Assembly (NCBI GenBank): GCA_027014155.1
Contig: JALWEG010000023.1
Location: forward strand, 50,383-114,382
From: Aquificaceae bacterium
Lineage (GTDB): Bacteria > Aquificota > Aquificia > Aquificales > Aquificaceae
DNA: 64,000 nt
Direction of reading: 5' to 3'
The notes beneath the pieces are model-generated. The model made no database searches and was not told where the DNA came from. It saw only the letters and a program-made list of their open reading frames with translations. A program made the translations under genes and the position numbers. Shown piece by piece: positions 26,783 to 35,386 of this stretch (position 1 is the stretch's first letter; every line of letters starts with the position of its first letter).

Positions 26783-26792
26783 GAGGGATATG

Positions 26793-27215
26793 ATGGTGGA
26801 TGCAGATATACTTTTGATAGCCATGGTGCAGTTGGCAGAGGGAGTAAAGAATCTGATAGGGGAGAGGGGGGCAAACGCGGTTCTGAGGGATGCCGGAAGA
26901 CACAGCGGAGCCAAACTCTTAGAGAGCCTGATAGGAAAGCTTCCCGAGACCGTAGATAAAGAGGAGGCTTTAAATAGAACCTGCCTAATCATGGAAGAGG
27001 AGGGCTTTGCCAAAAGCCTGAAGAAGGAAGACGGGAAGATAGTGGTAGAGGAGGACATATTCAGCGATGCCGTTGAGGGAGACATAACCAAGTCTCCGAT
27101 AGTTTACTTCTTTATAGGCTTAGTGGAGGGATTTGTCCAATTCATGTCGGAAGAGAAAGCGGTTCTAAAACCTGAGAGCGTAGAAAAGGGCAAATTCGTG
27201 TTTTCTTACTCTTAA
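26793..27215 (+). CDS. Small protein of unknown function, V4R-like
   Basis: A 140-residue soluble protein. I do not recognise it with certainty. The segment GERGANAVLRDAGRHSGAKLLESL resembles the start of V4R (4-vinyl reductase) and related small-molecule-binding domains, and the later DAVEGDITKSPIVYFFIGLVEGFVQFM would fit a helix pair of the same fold, but the usual cysteine/histidine metal ligands of V4R are not evident. The longer frame that begins at 26685 reads through the structured RNA and is not credible; GAGGG at 26783-26787 is best spaced for the ATG at 26793 (26790 is the alternative). The 4-nt tail overlap is with rlmD on the other strand. Confidence 0.55.
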   Translation: MVDADILLIAMVQLAEGVKNLIGERGANAVLRDAGRHSGAKLLESLIGKLPETVDKEEALNRTCLIMEEEGFAKSLKKEDGKIVVEEDIFSDAVEGDITKSPIVYFFIGLVEGFVQFMSEEKAVLKPESVEKGKFVFSYS

Positions 27216-28483
27216 GGAACCTTCAGGCTCAAAAAGTTTACGCTCTCAACGTGGTAGCTCTGAGGAAATATATCTATCAGATAACTCCTCTCAAGGGTGT
27301 AAGCCTTAAGCAGTTTCTTCAGGTCCCTCGCGAAGGTGGTGGGATTGCAGGAGATATAAACTATTCTCTGAGGTTTGTTGCTCAGGAGAACCTCAATCTC
27401 TTTATCTATCAAACCCGAACGGGGCGGGTCAAGCACCACCAGGTCTAAAACCTCACCACCCCTTAGCTGAAGGTGTCTGGCCGCCGTACTCTTTATAAAT
27501 AAAGCGTTCTCCACCCCGTTCAGCTTGGCGCTGTACTGGGCATCGTTGATGGCAACGGAGTTGCTATCGGAACCCTCTATGAAGTTTCCCCTTCTTGCAA
27601 GGGGAAGGGTAAAGAAGCCAACACCGCAGTAAAGGTCAAGGGCTTTTCTGAAGCTGGCACCCTCTACCACCAGCTCAACGAACTTGTCCCACAAATAGTG
27701 ATTGGTCTGAAAGAAGGAGTCGTTGCTGAGTCTATACTTAATCCCACCTACCTCTACGAAGGTGTATTCTCTTCCCACGAAGTACCTCTTGTGAAGACCG
27801 TTCCTGAGACGGAAGTAGTTGCCTACACCTACCACAGAAGGGGGAAGGTAGGTACGCTTGAGCTTCTTAAGAAGCTCCTTGTCCAGATAGGTGGGTGTTA
27901 TCAGCTTTATCAGAAACTCCTCTTCCGTAGGCGAAAAGGTTATGTGCACCTCTTGCAGGTCCTTTATCTGGTTAGTCAGCTCCCTCAGGGAGGGTATCAG
28001 CTCGTTTATCCTCTCGTGGGCGACTGGACACCTCTCTACCCCTACTACCTGGGTGCCGTCCCACTTGACGAATCCCAGTGTTCCTCTCTTTGCCTTAAAC
28101 TGAACCCTGACCCGGTATCCCAGCTCCCGGGGTGATGGCACCACTTCCAGCGGCGGAGGCTCTATACCGGCGATTCTTACCAGGCTCTCCTCGTAGTTTT
28201 CCTTCTTCACCATGAGCTGTGCTTCGTAATCTATGTGTTGAAGCTGACAGCCTCCGCAGAACTCGTAGTAAGGGCACAGGGGCTCTCTTCTATCTTTTGA
28301 AGGAAGCAAAGGTTTAACAACTACGGCTTCGCCGTAGTCTTTCTTTTCCTTGTAAACCTCCGCCTTTACCAGCTCCCTGGGTGCCGAGTAGCGAACGAGA
28401 TAGGTCTTACCCTTATGCTTGGCCAGTCCAAAGCCACCATAGACTATCTTTTCTACGCTAAGCTCAAGCAGGTCCTCAGCCAT
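27212..28483 (-). CDS. rlmD: 23S rRNA (uracil-C5)-methyltransferase, RlmD/TrmA family
   Basis: A 423-residue SAM-dependent RNA uridine methyltransferase. An N-terminal TRAM domain (LSVEKIVYGGFGLAKHKGKTYLVRYSAP) is followed by the four-cysteine iron-sulfur segment (CPYYEFCGGCQLQH, with a further C in the preceding or following part). The catalytic domain has FFQTNHYLWDKFVE, the SAM motif ALDLYCGVGFFTLPLA, LVLDPPRSGL and the nucleophile loop YISCNPTTFARDL. RlmD modifies 23S U1939, but RlmCD or TrmA specificity cannot be excluded. It overlaps nusA by 8 nt on the same strand. Confidence 0.88.
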   Translation of the reverse strand: MAEDLLELSVEKIVYGGFGLAKHKGKTYLVRYSAPRELVKAEVYKEKKDYGEAVVVKPLLPSKDRREPLCPYYEFCGGCQLQHIDYEAQLMVKKENYEESLVRIAGIEPPPLEVVPSPRELGYRVRVQFKAKRGTLGFVKWDGTQVVGVERCPVAHERINELIPSLRELTNQIKDLQEVHITFSPTEEEFLIKLITPTYLDKELLKKLKRTYLPPSVVGVGNYFRLRNGLHKRYFVGREYTFVEVGGIKYRLSNDSFFQTNHYLWDKFVELVVEGASFRKALDLYCGVGFFTLPLARRGNFIEGSDSNSVAINDAQYSAKLNGVENALFIKSTAARHLQLRGGEVLDLVVLDPPRSGLIDKEIEVLLSNKPQRIVYISCNPTTFARDLKKLLKAYTLERSYLIDIFPQSYHVESVNFLSLKVP

Positions 28484-29471
28484 TCTCTTCTCTTAACTGA
28501 AGGAGCTTCTCAAAGTCCTCTTCCGACATAACGTCTATGTGCCAGCCTGTAAGCCTGTGGGCAAGCTTGACGTTCACACCCTTCTTGCCTATGGCTAAGG
28601 AGAGTTCCTCCTGGGGAACGCCCACCTCGGCTCTCTCCTCCTCGGGTATCAACCTTATGCTGGTGGGGTGCGCCGGAGACAGTGCTCTGAGTATGAACTC
28701 CTCGGGCTCCTCGGTCCACCTTATAACGTCTATCCTCTCTCCGGAAAGCTCGTCCGATATGGGCTGTATCCTTGAACCTCTGAGACCTACCACTATGCCC
28801 ACCGGGTCCATCTTCATATCCCTCGCGAAGACGGCCACCTTAGCCCTTTGGCCGGGCTCTCTGGCGATTGCCTTTATTTCTATGTCCTTCTCGGCAATCT
28901 CCGGAATCTCCGATTCAAGTAGCTTTCTCAGGAACAACGGGTGCGTTCTTGAGAGAAGCAGGCGCGGCTCTCCCTTTGTCTTTCTAACATCAAGGAGCAG
29001 TGCCTTCACCTTGTCTCCTACCCTGTAGTTCTCACCCCTTATCTGCTCCCTTTTGGGAAGTATGGCCTCAACCTTACCCAAGTCAACCACTATGTCCCCG
29101 TTGTCTAAAATCCTTCTCGCTATCCCCGTGACTATCTCACCCTCCAGCTCCTTATACTCCAGAAATCCCCTTTCCCTCTCCGCCCTCTCAAGCTCCTTAA
29201 AAAACTCTTCCTTGGCGGCGTAAGCCGCTATCCTGTTCAGGTCTTCCGTAGATATGTCCATAGGTAAGCGTGCCTTGGTGTGCTTCTTCCTTTTAACTAT
29301 GTAGGTCTTTATACCCTCATCTGTAAATTCAACGTCTATCTCTTCTTTGATATTCTTGTCCTTTTTTATTGCCAGGGCTATGGCATTTTTGAGAGCGTAC
29401 TCTACCACCCTTTCGGGTAAGTCCTTTTCTTTGGCCACCTGCTCTATCAGCTTGCGTATACTCTTTACCAT
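28476..29471 (-). CDS. nusA: Transcription termination/antitermination factor NusA
   Basis: A 331-residue RNA polymerase-binding factor, the short form without the C-terminal repeats found in E. coli, as in Thermotoga. Order: N-terminal polymerase-binding domain (residues 1-105), S1 domain (EGEIVTGIARRILDNGDIVVDLGKVEAILPKREQI, about 110-175), KH1 and KH2 (IAREPGQRAKVAVF, DPVGIVVGLRGSRIQPI, and LAIGKKGVNVKLAHRLTGWHIDV). It lies in a rimP-nusA unit, overlapping rimP by 7 nt, an arrangement widely conserved in bacteria. Confidence 0.95.
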   Translation of the reverse strand: MVKSIRKLIEQVAKEKDLPERVVEYALKNAIALAIKKDKNIKEEIDVEFTDEGIKTYIVKRKKHTKARLPMDISTEDLNRIAAYAAKEEFFKELERAERERGFLEYKELEGEIVTGIARRILDNGDIVVDLGKVEAILPKREQIRGENYRVGDKVKALLLDVRKTKGEPRLLLSRTHPLFLRKLLESEIPEIAEKDIEIKAIAREPGQRAKVAVFARDMKMDPVGIVVGLRGSRIQPISDELSGERIDVIRWTEEPEEFILRALSPAHPTSIRLIPEEERAEVGVPQEELSLAIGKKGVNVKLAHRLTGWHIDVMSEEDFEKLLQLREENG

Positions 29472-29944
29472 TCCTCTATCTCCAACCTTCCCTTTGCTAT
29501 CTTTGAGAAGGGTATGTGAAAAAGTTCGCCTTTCTCTTTTTCCCGTATGTCTATTATACCTTCACGGACGTCTTCTATATATCCCGTTATCTGTCTCTTG
29601 CCCTCAACCGCTTCCCTCAGAACCACCTTTGCCAACCTTCCCTTAAAGAAGTCGTAGTGTTCCTCTTTCTGCAGCTCTCTGTTGAGCCCCGGAGAGCTAA
29701 CTTCCAACAGGTAGGAGAAAGGTATGGGGTCCTCCACGTCCAGCAGAGCGCTGACCCTTTTACTTACCTTCTCGCAGTCCTTTATGTTCACCCCTTGGGG
29801 CTTGTCTATTATTATCCTGAGAACCCAACCCCTCTCAGACTTGAACTCCACATCAAATAGGCGGTAGCCCATCTCCACTATCATAGGCCTCACCAGCTCT
29901 TTGACCTTTGAGCTTATGACCTCAGGTTCAACCTGCATAATCAA
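29465..29944 (-). CDS. rimP: Ribosome maturation factor RimP
   Basis: A 159-residue 30S assembly factor. The N-terminal domain reads VKELVRPMIVEMGYRLFDVEFKSERGWVLRIIIDKPQGVNIKDCEKVS, followed by the RimP signature YLLEVSSPGLNRELQ and the SH3-like C-terminal part (YDFFKGRLAKVVLREAVEGKRQITGYIEDV). It is the first gene of rimP-nusA-rlmD; its start is 38 nt from the divergent M50 protease start, so both promoters share 29945-29982. Confidence 0.94.
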   Translation of the reverse strand: MIMQVEPEVISSKVKELVRPMIVEMGYRLFDVEFKSERGWVLRIIIDKPQGVNIKDCEKVSKRVSALLDVEDPIPFSYLLEVSSPGLNRELQKEEHYDFFKGRLAKVVLREAVEGKRQITGYIEDVREGIIDIREKEKGELFHIPFSKIAKGRLEIEEW

Positions 29945-29967
29945 ATATTTTAATACCCACAGACTGA

Positions 29968-29973
29968 TATAAT
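29968..29973 (+). promoter_or_regulatory. -10 box close to the M50 protease start
   Basis: TATAAT at 29968-29973 ends 9 nt before the ATG at 29983, so a transcript from it would start about 3 nt before the coding region. No Shine-Dalgarno sequence is visible. The protease message may be leaderless. No clear -35 box is seen 17 bp upstream. Confidence 0.45.
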
Positions 29974-29982
29974 TACTGCACT

Positions 29983-30636
29983 ATGGACCTGTCCGGAGCC
30001 GTTCTCTCCATTCCGGCGTTGATGATAGCCGTTATACTCCACGAGGTAGCCCATGGCTGGGTTGCGGACAAGATGGGCGACCCCACCGCTAAGATGGCAG
30101 GCCGCCTTACACTGAACCCCGTGCCCCACATAGACCCCTTAGGCACCATAATCCTGCCGGCCATGTTCATAATCTTAGGCTCTCCGGTCATATTCGGCTG
30201 GGCAAAGCCCGTCCCAATAAATCCCGTCAACTTCAGAGACCTCAGGAAGGGGACCTTTCTGGTATCAATAGCCGGAGTGGTCATGAATGTAAGCCTCGCG
30301 GTAGGCTTCGGGATTCTCTACAGGGTACTTGACACTCTCAGAGATTTGGCAAGTCCCTTCTTGGTAGAGAGCGTAATCGTACCTCTCCTGATATTCTGTG
30401 CCAAATCCGTCCTGATAAATCTCGTCTTGGCCCTCTTTAACATAATCCCCATACCTCCCCTTGACGGAAGCAAGGCTCTTATGAGCTTTCTATCCTTCAG
30501 GTATTGGGAGCTCTTTTATAAGTACGAGATGTACGGATTTTTGGTTATAACCTTACTCCTCTTTACAGGCGTGCTGGGCAGGATAATATACCCGCCCCTG
30601 GTGCTTCTCTACAACCTGATACTCGGCAGAATTTGA
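29983..30636 (+). CDS. Site-2 protease-type M50 membrane metallopeptidase
   Basis: A 217-residue polytopic zinc protease of the small S2P group. The zinc site HEVAH is in the first membrane helix (AVILHEVAHGW, residues 20-24), and the third ligand region is NIIPIPPLDGSKAL, equivalent to the NPDG motif. About five to six hydrophobic helices are seen. No PDZ or CBS domain is fused. Such proteases cleave membrane-embedded substrates; the substrate here is unknown. It is convergent with the encapsulin gene, 2 nt apart. Confidence 0.88.
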   Translation: MDLSGAVLSIPALMIAVILHEVAHGWVADKMGDPTAKMAGRLTLNPVPHIDPLGTIILPAMFIILGSPVIFGWAKPVPINPVNFRDLRKGTFLVSIAGVVMNVSLAVGFGILYRVLDTLRDLASPFLVESVIVPLLIFCAKSVLINLVLALFNIIPIPPLDGSKALMSFLSFRYWELFYKYEMYGFLVITLLLFTGVLGRIIYPPLVLLYNLILGRI

Positions 30637-30638
30637 CC

Positions 30639-31490
30639 TTACCCGCTTTTGCCTATCACGAGCACGGAAGCGGGCCTCTTTATCCTCAGGGCCACCATCT
30701 CAAGGACTCTAAAGAGATGGTTCATGTTGCTTGACTCAACGTACGCCACCGATATATCCTGGGCTATCACCAGGTCAAAGTTCTGAGGACCCGCAGACAC
30801 CAGGAGAGCCCTGTCTTCGGGCATTATAGGTGTCTGGAAAACATCGCTCACTATCTTCTTAATTTGCTCTATCTCCAACAGTCCGGTGTTGTCGTGCATT
30901 CTGTTGAGCTGGAAGTACTGCTTCGGATTAACCACCAAGTAGTAGCTACCGTAAAAGCCCTGCTCAACCAGCTTGGACACGCCCGCCATGACATCGCTGA
31001 AGGCGTTTCCCACCTGGGACCAATCGCTCATGGACAGGGTATTTATCCCCTCCGCCGTCAGCAGCCCCTCCAATCCGAGGTTCTTGTTTCCCAAGAGGAT
31101 TAAACTGTCCTCTGCCACCGCGGTAGCGACGGCCGCGGCCGCGGCGTTAGAGGTGTCTATGGGCAGGTTAAACTGCCTGAAGTATTCCAAGTCTCTCCAA
31201 GATATTATGAAGTCCTTGTATATGGTGGGTATAGGTATCTGTTTGCGCACACCGGTCCTTATAGGCTCACAGCTCTCGTACTCCTGACCGGGCTTTATCT
31301 CACACACGCCCGGCTCCATGCCGTATATTACGTCGTAATAGACAGCCTGATGTCCGGCACCTATGGGACCCACTACGGGGACGAACTTCCTGCACACTAA
31401 GGTGCTCTTGGCTACACCTATGACCGCCTCATCAATCTGCGCCCACTCGTCCGACCTCAGAGGTGATTCATCTCTCCCTAAGAAATCCAT
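30639..31490 (-). CDS. Encapsulin shell protein (family 1)
   Basis: A 283-residue HK97-fold shell protein that self-assembles into a protein nanocompartment. It begins MDFLGRDESPLRSDEWAQID, close to the family pattern in Thermotoga encapsulin (MEFLKR..PL....W..ID), followed by RKFVPVVGPIGAG and the E-loop region. The end has DRALLVSAGPQNFDLVIAQDISVAYVES and LFRVLEMVALRIKRPASVLVIGK, the usual closing A-domain and strand. Encapsulins normally sit beside a cargo gene (ferritin-like protein, DyP peroxidase). Here the neighbours are an M50 protease and murB, so cargo must be encoded elsewhere. The hemerythrin at 52447 is the nearest candidate cargo type, but I see no loading peptide on it. Confidence 0.85.
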   Translation of the reverse strand: MDFLGRDESPLRSDEWAQIDEAVIGVAKSTLVCRKFVPVVGPIGAGHQAVYYDVIYGMEPGVCEIKPGQEYESCEPIRTGVRKQIPIPTIYKDFIISWRDLEYFRQFNLPIDTSNAAAAAVATAVAEDSLILLGNKNLGLEGLLTAEGINTLSMSDWSQVGNAFSDVMAGVSKLVEQGFYGSYYLVVNPKQYFQLNRMHDNTGLLEIEQIKKIVSDVFQTPIMPEDRALLVSAGPQNFDLVIAQDISVAYVESSNMNHLFRVLEMVALRIKRPASVLVIGKSG

Positions 31491-31585
31491 CTCTTCCCTC
31501 CTGATAAAAGTATTTTAACCCCCAACTGCCGTTGCGGGTAAGGCAAATGTGGGGATAAAATGGTTTCCGAGGGACATAAGTTAAG

Positions 31586-32476
31586 ATGCTCCCCATAAAA
31601 GAGAGAGAGAACCTCAGAAGATTTACCACCCTCAGGGTGGGAGGAGTGGCCAGATACTTCGCCACGCCCAAGAGCCGGGAAGAGGTTATCCACTGCTTAA
31701 AGTTCTCAAGGGACAGAGATATACCCCTCTTTGTGCTGGGCGGCGGTTCCAACACCGTTCTTGGGGACGTAGAGGGTTTGGTAATAAATACCTCTCTGCT
31801 CAGAGGTACGGAGGTCAGAGCCGACGAGGAGTCCGTTTGGGTCAAAGCATTGAGCGGTACACCCATGAAGGAGCTTATAACTCTGGGGGTTAAGATGAAC
31901 CTTGAGGGCATATACAAACTGCTGGGATTCCCCGCCTCCGTAGGTGGTGCCGTCGCCATGAACGCCGGAGCCTTCGGTGTGGAGATAAGCGACTTCCTTG
32001 AGGAGGTAGAGTTCATCTCTTGGGAGGGGGAGCTAAGAAGAGCCAAGGCGTGGGAGCTGAACTTCGGCTACAGAAACTCTCCATTTCCGCAGGAAGGTTT
32101 TATTTACGCTGCCACCTTCAGATTTAGCCCCTCTAAAGTGCCCGTGGCGGAAGACTACAAGAGGATAAGACGCAAGAGAAAAAAGAGCCAGCCCATAAAC
32201 ATGCCCACCTCCGGCTCAACCTTTAAAAACCCGGAAGGTGATTTTGCAGGAAGACTCCTTGAGAAGGTGGGTTTAAAAGGCTTTAGGAGGGGGAACTTAG
32301 GTTTTTCCGAGCTGCACGCCAACTTTATGGTCAATTACGGAACTGCCCACATAGAAGATGTTAAGCTTTTGATAAAGGAGGCAAAGGAGAGGGTATATCA
32401 GGAGACGGGCATTAATCTTGAAGAGGAGGTAAAGCTGGTTGAGAGTAGTAGTTCTGATGGGTGGAAAGTCCTCTGA
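31586..32476 (+). CDS. murB: UDP-N-acetylenolpyruvoylglucosamine reductase
   Basis: Reduces UDP-GlcNAc-enolpyruvate to UDP-MurNAc with FAD and NADPH in peptidoglycan synthesis. The 296-residue protein is the type without the extra C-terminal insertion. Motifs: TTLRVGGVARYFATP, FVLGGGSNTVLGD, GFPASVGGAVAMNAGAFG, NFGYRNSPF (catalytic tyrosine region), MPTSGSTFKNPEGDFAGRLLE (catalytic serine) and HANFMVNYG. First gene of a murB-ddl-ftsQ-ftsA-ftsZ unit. Its 3' end overlaps ddl by 38 nt. Confidence 0.95.
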   Translation: MLPIKERENLRRFTTLRVGGVARYFATPKSREEVIHCLKFSRDRDIPLFVLGGGSNTVLGDVEGLVINTSLLRGTEVRADEESVWVKALSGTPMKELITLGVKMNLEGIYKLLGFPASVGGAVAMNAGAFGVEISDFLEEVEFISWEGELRRAKAWELNFGYRNSPFPQEGFIYAATFRFSPSKVPVAEDYKRIRRKRKKSQPINMPTSGSTFKNPEGDFAGRLLEKVGLKGFRRGNLGFSELHANFMVNYGTAHIEDVKLLIKEAKERVYQETGINLEEEVKLVESSSSDGWKVL

Positions 32477-33308
32477 GAGGGAAATCTCCTTAAAAACCGG
32501 GGAGGCAGTATCCAAAGCTCTCAAGGAGCTGGGACACGAAGTAATCCAGCTTGACTTGAGCCGAGATTTGCCCTGCAGGTTGGCAGAGTTAAAGCCCGAT
32601 AAAGTGTTTATCGCTTTGCACGGAAAGTATGGAGAGGACGGTTGCGTTCAGGGACTTTTGGAAGTTATGGGCATACCCTACACGGGAACGGGCGTTTTAG
32701 GAAGTGCGGTTGCCATGGATAAGGACCTAACCAAAAAGGTGCTCCATTACCACGGAATAAATACCCCCAAATGGAGCGTCTTTACATCCACGGACAGTTT
32801 AGACTGGCACGTATATCCGGCGGTGGTAAAGCCTGTCTCTCAAGGCTCCAGTGTAGGACTTCACCTGGTAAAGGGAGAGGAAGAGTTGGTAAAGGCGGTT
32901 GAAGAGGTCCTCTCTGTGGACGATAGAGCTATGGTTGAAGAGTTCATTCCCGGATATGATATCACCGTAGGTATCCTAAAAGGTGAAGCTCTGCCCCCGA
33001 TAAAAATATTACCTAAGAGATATTTATACGATTACGATAGCAAATACACCAAAGGAATGACGGAATACGAAATTTACGATGACGCATATTTGGCTCCTAA
33101 ACTCCAAAAAATAGCTCTGAAAATAGCAGATATTTTTAAACTCAAAGATTTTTCAAGGATAGATTTCAGGCTTGACCCTCAAGGGGTTTATCACTTTTTA
33201 GAAATCAACACTATACCTGGAATGACCGAACTCAGCCTCTTGCCTATGGCCTGCAAGGCTAAAGGTATAGACTTTAGAGAATTAATAAATATAATAATAA
33301 ATAGTTAG
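32439..33308 (+). CDS. ddl: D-alanine--D-alanine ligase
   Basis: Joins two D-alanines for the peptidoglycan stem. The 289-residue ATP-grasp protein shows VVLMGGKSSEREISLKTG, HGKYGEDGCVQGLLEVMGIPYTG, MDKDLTKKVL, VVKPVSQGSSVGLHLV, VEEFIPGYDITVG and FLEINTIPGMTELSLLPM. It starts with TTG at 32439, supported by AAGAGGAGG at 32421-32429; an ATG at 32457 would cut the first strand. The last 300 bp (about 33000-33308) are only about 34% GC, with A/T-rich codons, against about 50% in the first part of the gene and its neighbours, yet the reading frame and family motifs continue. This suggests a mosaic gene. Confidence 0.95.
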   Translation: MRVVVLMGGKSSEREISLKTGEAVSKALKELGHEVIQLDLSRDLPCRLAELKPDKVFIALHGKYGEDGCVQGLLEVMGIPYTGTGVLGSAVAMDKDLTKKVLHYHGINTPKWSVFTSTDSLDWHVYPAVVKPVSQGSSVGLHLVKGEEELVKAVEEVLSVDDRAMVEEFIPGYDITVGILKGEALPPIKILPKRYLYDYDSKYTKGMTEYEIYDDAYLAPKLQKIALKIADIFKLKDFSRIDFRLDPQGVYHFLEINTIPGMTELSLLPMACKAKGIDFRELINIIINS

Positions 33309-33347
33309 GTGTTGGGTGATTAGGGTTTAACTTTTAAGGAGCTGGGT

Positions 33348-34076
33348 ATGGGGGAAGGAAACTCAGGCAAGAGGGGTGGTGGCTTTAGAAAGCTGCTGCT
33401 TTACGTAGCCGTGGCGGCGTGGTTTGTCTCCATGGCCTTTGTAGGGTTTTTCTTTCCTTTCTTTGTGGATAGCTCTCCCCTATTCAAGGCTCAACGGGTA
33501 GAGATTGAAGGAAATGAACTGGTCCCTGCTCAAGAGGTTAGAGAAGCAGTTAGGCAGTTGGGCGATAACTGGCTTTTGATATCCGAGTCGGTGCTCATGG
33601 AAAAGCTCAAAGACAGAACCGGTAATTCGGTTAAAGATGTTGAGCTGAGCCGAAACTTTTCCTCAAAGGGTGTAGAACTTAAGGTCAAGGTCAAAGAGAG
33701 GGTTCCGGTAGCACTGCTGAGCATGGAGGGCCAGTCCGTGTTGGTGGACGAAAAGGGTGAGGTCTTTTCGGTCAAGTATCTAAAGAAAGACTTCTTCCCC
33801 GTGATATATCTGCACAAAGCTATAGACAAACGTTTCTTTGTAAACCTTTACAATTACGTTATAAGGCCGGTAGAGGAATACGGCTTAGGTGTCAGAGAGA
33901 TATACGTATCTGAGGACAAGGTGGTTCTTTACTCTAAGGCCAAAGGCAGGGTCAAGGTTATCTTGCCTCCGGTAGAGTTTATAGACTCCGTGGTGGCTCA
34001 GAGGCTAAAGCTGGTCGGCACCCTCAAGGGGGGAACCGTTGACCTGAGGTACAATAAATTCTTACTTGTGAACTAA
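33348..34076 (+). CDS. ftsQ: Cell division protein FtsQ/DivIB
   Basis: A 242-residue single-pass inner membrane protein. A cytoplasmic basic tail (KRGGGFRKLL), one membrane helix (about residues 20-42), then a POTRA domain (FKAQRVEIEGNELVPAQEVREAVRQLGDNWLLI, about 45-115) and the beta domain (KERVPVALLSMEGQSVLVDEKGEVFSV). FtsQ links early and late divisome proteins. The gene sits just before ftsA, the standard order. AAGGAG about 8 nt before the ATG supports the start. Confidence 0.88.
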   Translation: MGEGNSGKRGGGFRKLLLYVAVAAWFVSMAFVGFFFPFFVDSSPLFKAQRVEIEGNELVPAQEVREAVRQLGDNWLLISESVLMEKLKDRTGNSVKDVELSRNFSSKGVELKVKVKERVPVALLSMEGQSVLVDEKGEVFSVKYLKKDFFPVIYLHKAIDKRFFVNLYNYVIRPVEEYGLGVREIYVSEDKVVLYSKAKGRVKVILPPVEFIDSVVAQRLKLVGTLKGGTVDLRYNKFLLVN

Positions 34077-34100
34077 GTTAAACTAATATATGTAGGGGCA

Positions 34101-35354
34101 ATGAAAAATAGAATAATAGCATCAATAGACGTTGGAACGAGTAAGATAGCCGTTCTGGTGGCGGAGAGAGACGATTACGGAGATATTCACATAATAGGTG
34201 TCGCAGACCGGGAATCCAAAGGAATACAGCGAGGAGCCATAACAAGACTTGAGGTGGCCGCTAGGTCCATAGCCTTTGCCGTCAGCGAAGCCGAGAACAT
34301 GGCCGGAAAGAAGATAGAGGCCGTTGTAATCAACATATCGGGAGAAGGACTCAAAAGTCAAAACGAGAAAAATACCCTAAACCTATCGCCCTCTCCCATA
34401 GAGGTTGAAGAGGCACACGTACACAAGCTCATAGAAGGGTGCATAAACAAGGCCAAGGAGGAAAACTACGATATAATACATGCCATACCTCGCAAATACA
34501 CCCTTGATGACTACCTTGAAGTGGAGGACCCCAAGGAGATGTCGGGCTCCAAGCTTGAAGCGCAGGTTCACTTGATAAAGATTCCAGATACCCTCAGTAG
34601 GAACGTAAAAAGGGCCATAAGCCGTGCGGGCTTTGAACCGGACATGATAGTGGCCAACGCTTTGGCCTCCGCCAAGGCAGTCCTTAGGGAAGAGGAAAAG
34701 GAAGAGGGCGTTTTAATGTTAGACATAGGGGCAGGTCTAACGGACTTCGTCCTCTTTGCAGAGAAGGCTCCCCTGATAACGGGCTGCGTTCCCCTGGGAG
34801 GAATGCACATAACCAAAGATATAAGCCACTACATGAAGGTAAACATTGAAGAGGCGGAGAGGATAAAGGAGAAGCACGGAGTTGCCTACGTAGGCCTCGT
34901 AAAGGATTCCGAGGCTATAAAGATAAAACCGAGGGGAGAGGACAGAGAGGTCACGGCCAACAAGGCAGAGGTAGCCGAGGTCATACAGATAAGGCTGGAA
35001 GAGATAATGGACGGAGTTAAAGCTCAGCTGAGCAAGGCAGGTATAAATTACGAAGAGGTGGCCAAGGCCGGTGTAGTGATTACGGGGGGAACCGCAGAAC
35101 TTAAAGGCATAAGGGAGTTTGTAGAGAACTACCTTGATATACCGGTAAGGATAGGAACTCCCATGGACGTTAAGGGGCTCAGGGACAGGATAGAGAAACC
35201 CATGTATTCCACCGCTTACGGACTCCTTGAGTTTTGGAGAAGTCCAGAAGGCACTCCCAGCGCGAAACCGGAACACAACTCGGTAGGCGGGAGCGGCTTT
35301 TCCATATCCGGCCTAATTGATAGGTTCAAAAGATTCCTTGAGGAAATATCTTAA
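34101..35354 (+). CDS. ftsA: Cell division protein FtsA
   Basis: An actin-like ATPase that tethers FtsZ filaments to the membrane. The 417-residue protein shows ASIDVGTSKIAVLVAE (phosphate 1), the SHS2/1C domain with KNTLNLS and HAIPRKYTLDDYLEVEDPKEMSG, MLDIGAGLTDFVLF (phosphate 2), VVITGGTAELKGI (adenosine) and a C-terminal amphipathic membrane-targeting helix (GLIDRFKRFLEEI). It lies 32 nt before ftsZ. Confidence 0.96.
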   Translation: MKNRIIASIDVGTSKIAVLVAERDDYGDIHIIGVADRESKGIQRGAITRLEVAARSIAFAVSEAENMAGKKIEAVVINISGEGLKSQNEKNTLNLSPSPIEVEEAHVHKLIEGCINKAKEENYDIIHAIPRKYTLDDYLEVEDPKEMSGSKLEAQVHLIKIPDTLSRNVKRAISRAGFEPDMIVANALASAKAVLREEEKEEGVLMLDIGAGLTDFVLFAEKAPLITGCVPLGGMHITKDISHYMKVNIEEAERIKEKHGVAYVGLVKDSEAIKIKPRGEDREVTANKAEVAEVIQIRLEEIMDGVKAQLSKAGINYEEVAKAGVVITGGTAELKGIREFVENYLDIPVRIGTPMDVKGLRDRIEKPMYSTAYGLLEFWRSPEGTPSAKPEHNSVGGSGFSISGLIDRFKRFLEEIS

Positions 35355-35386
35355 TATTTATCAGAGGGGTCTAAAGGAGGTTTGTT

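Noticed and set aside
26685..26792. Upstream extension of the V4R-like gene to 26685
   Set aside because: It reads through the conserved structured RNA, which aligns with a non-coding copy at thrS; a better placed ribosome binding site precedes 26793.
30639..31490. Phage capsid
   Set aside because: The HK97 fold is shared, but the start and end motifs fit encapsulins and no other phage genes are nearby.
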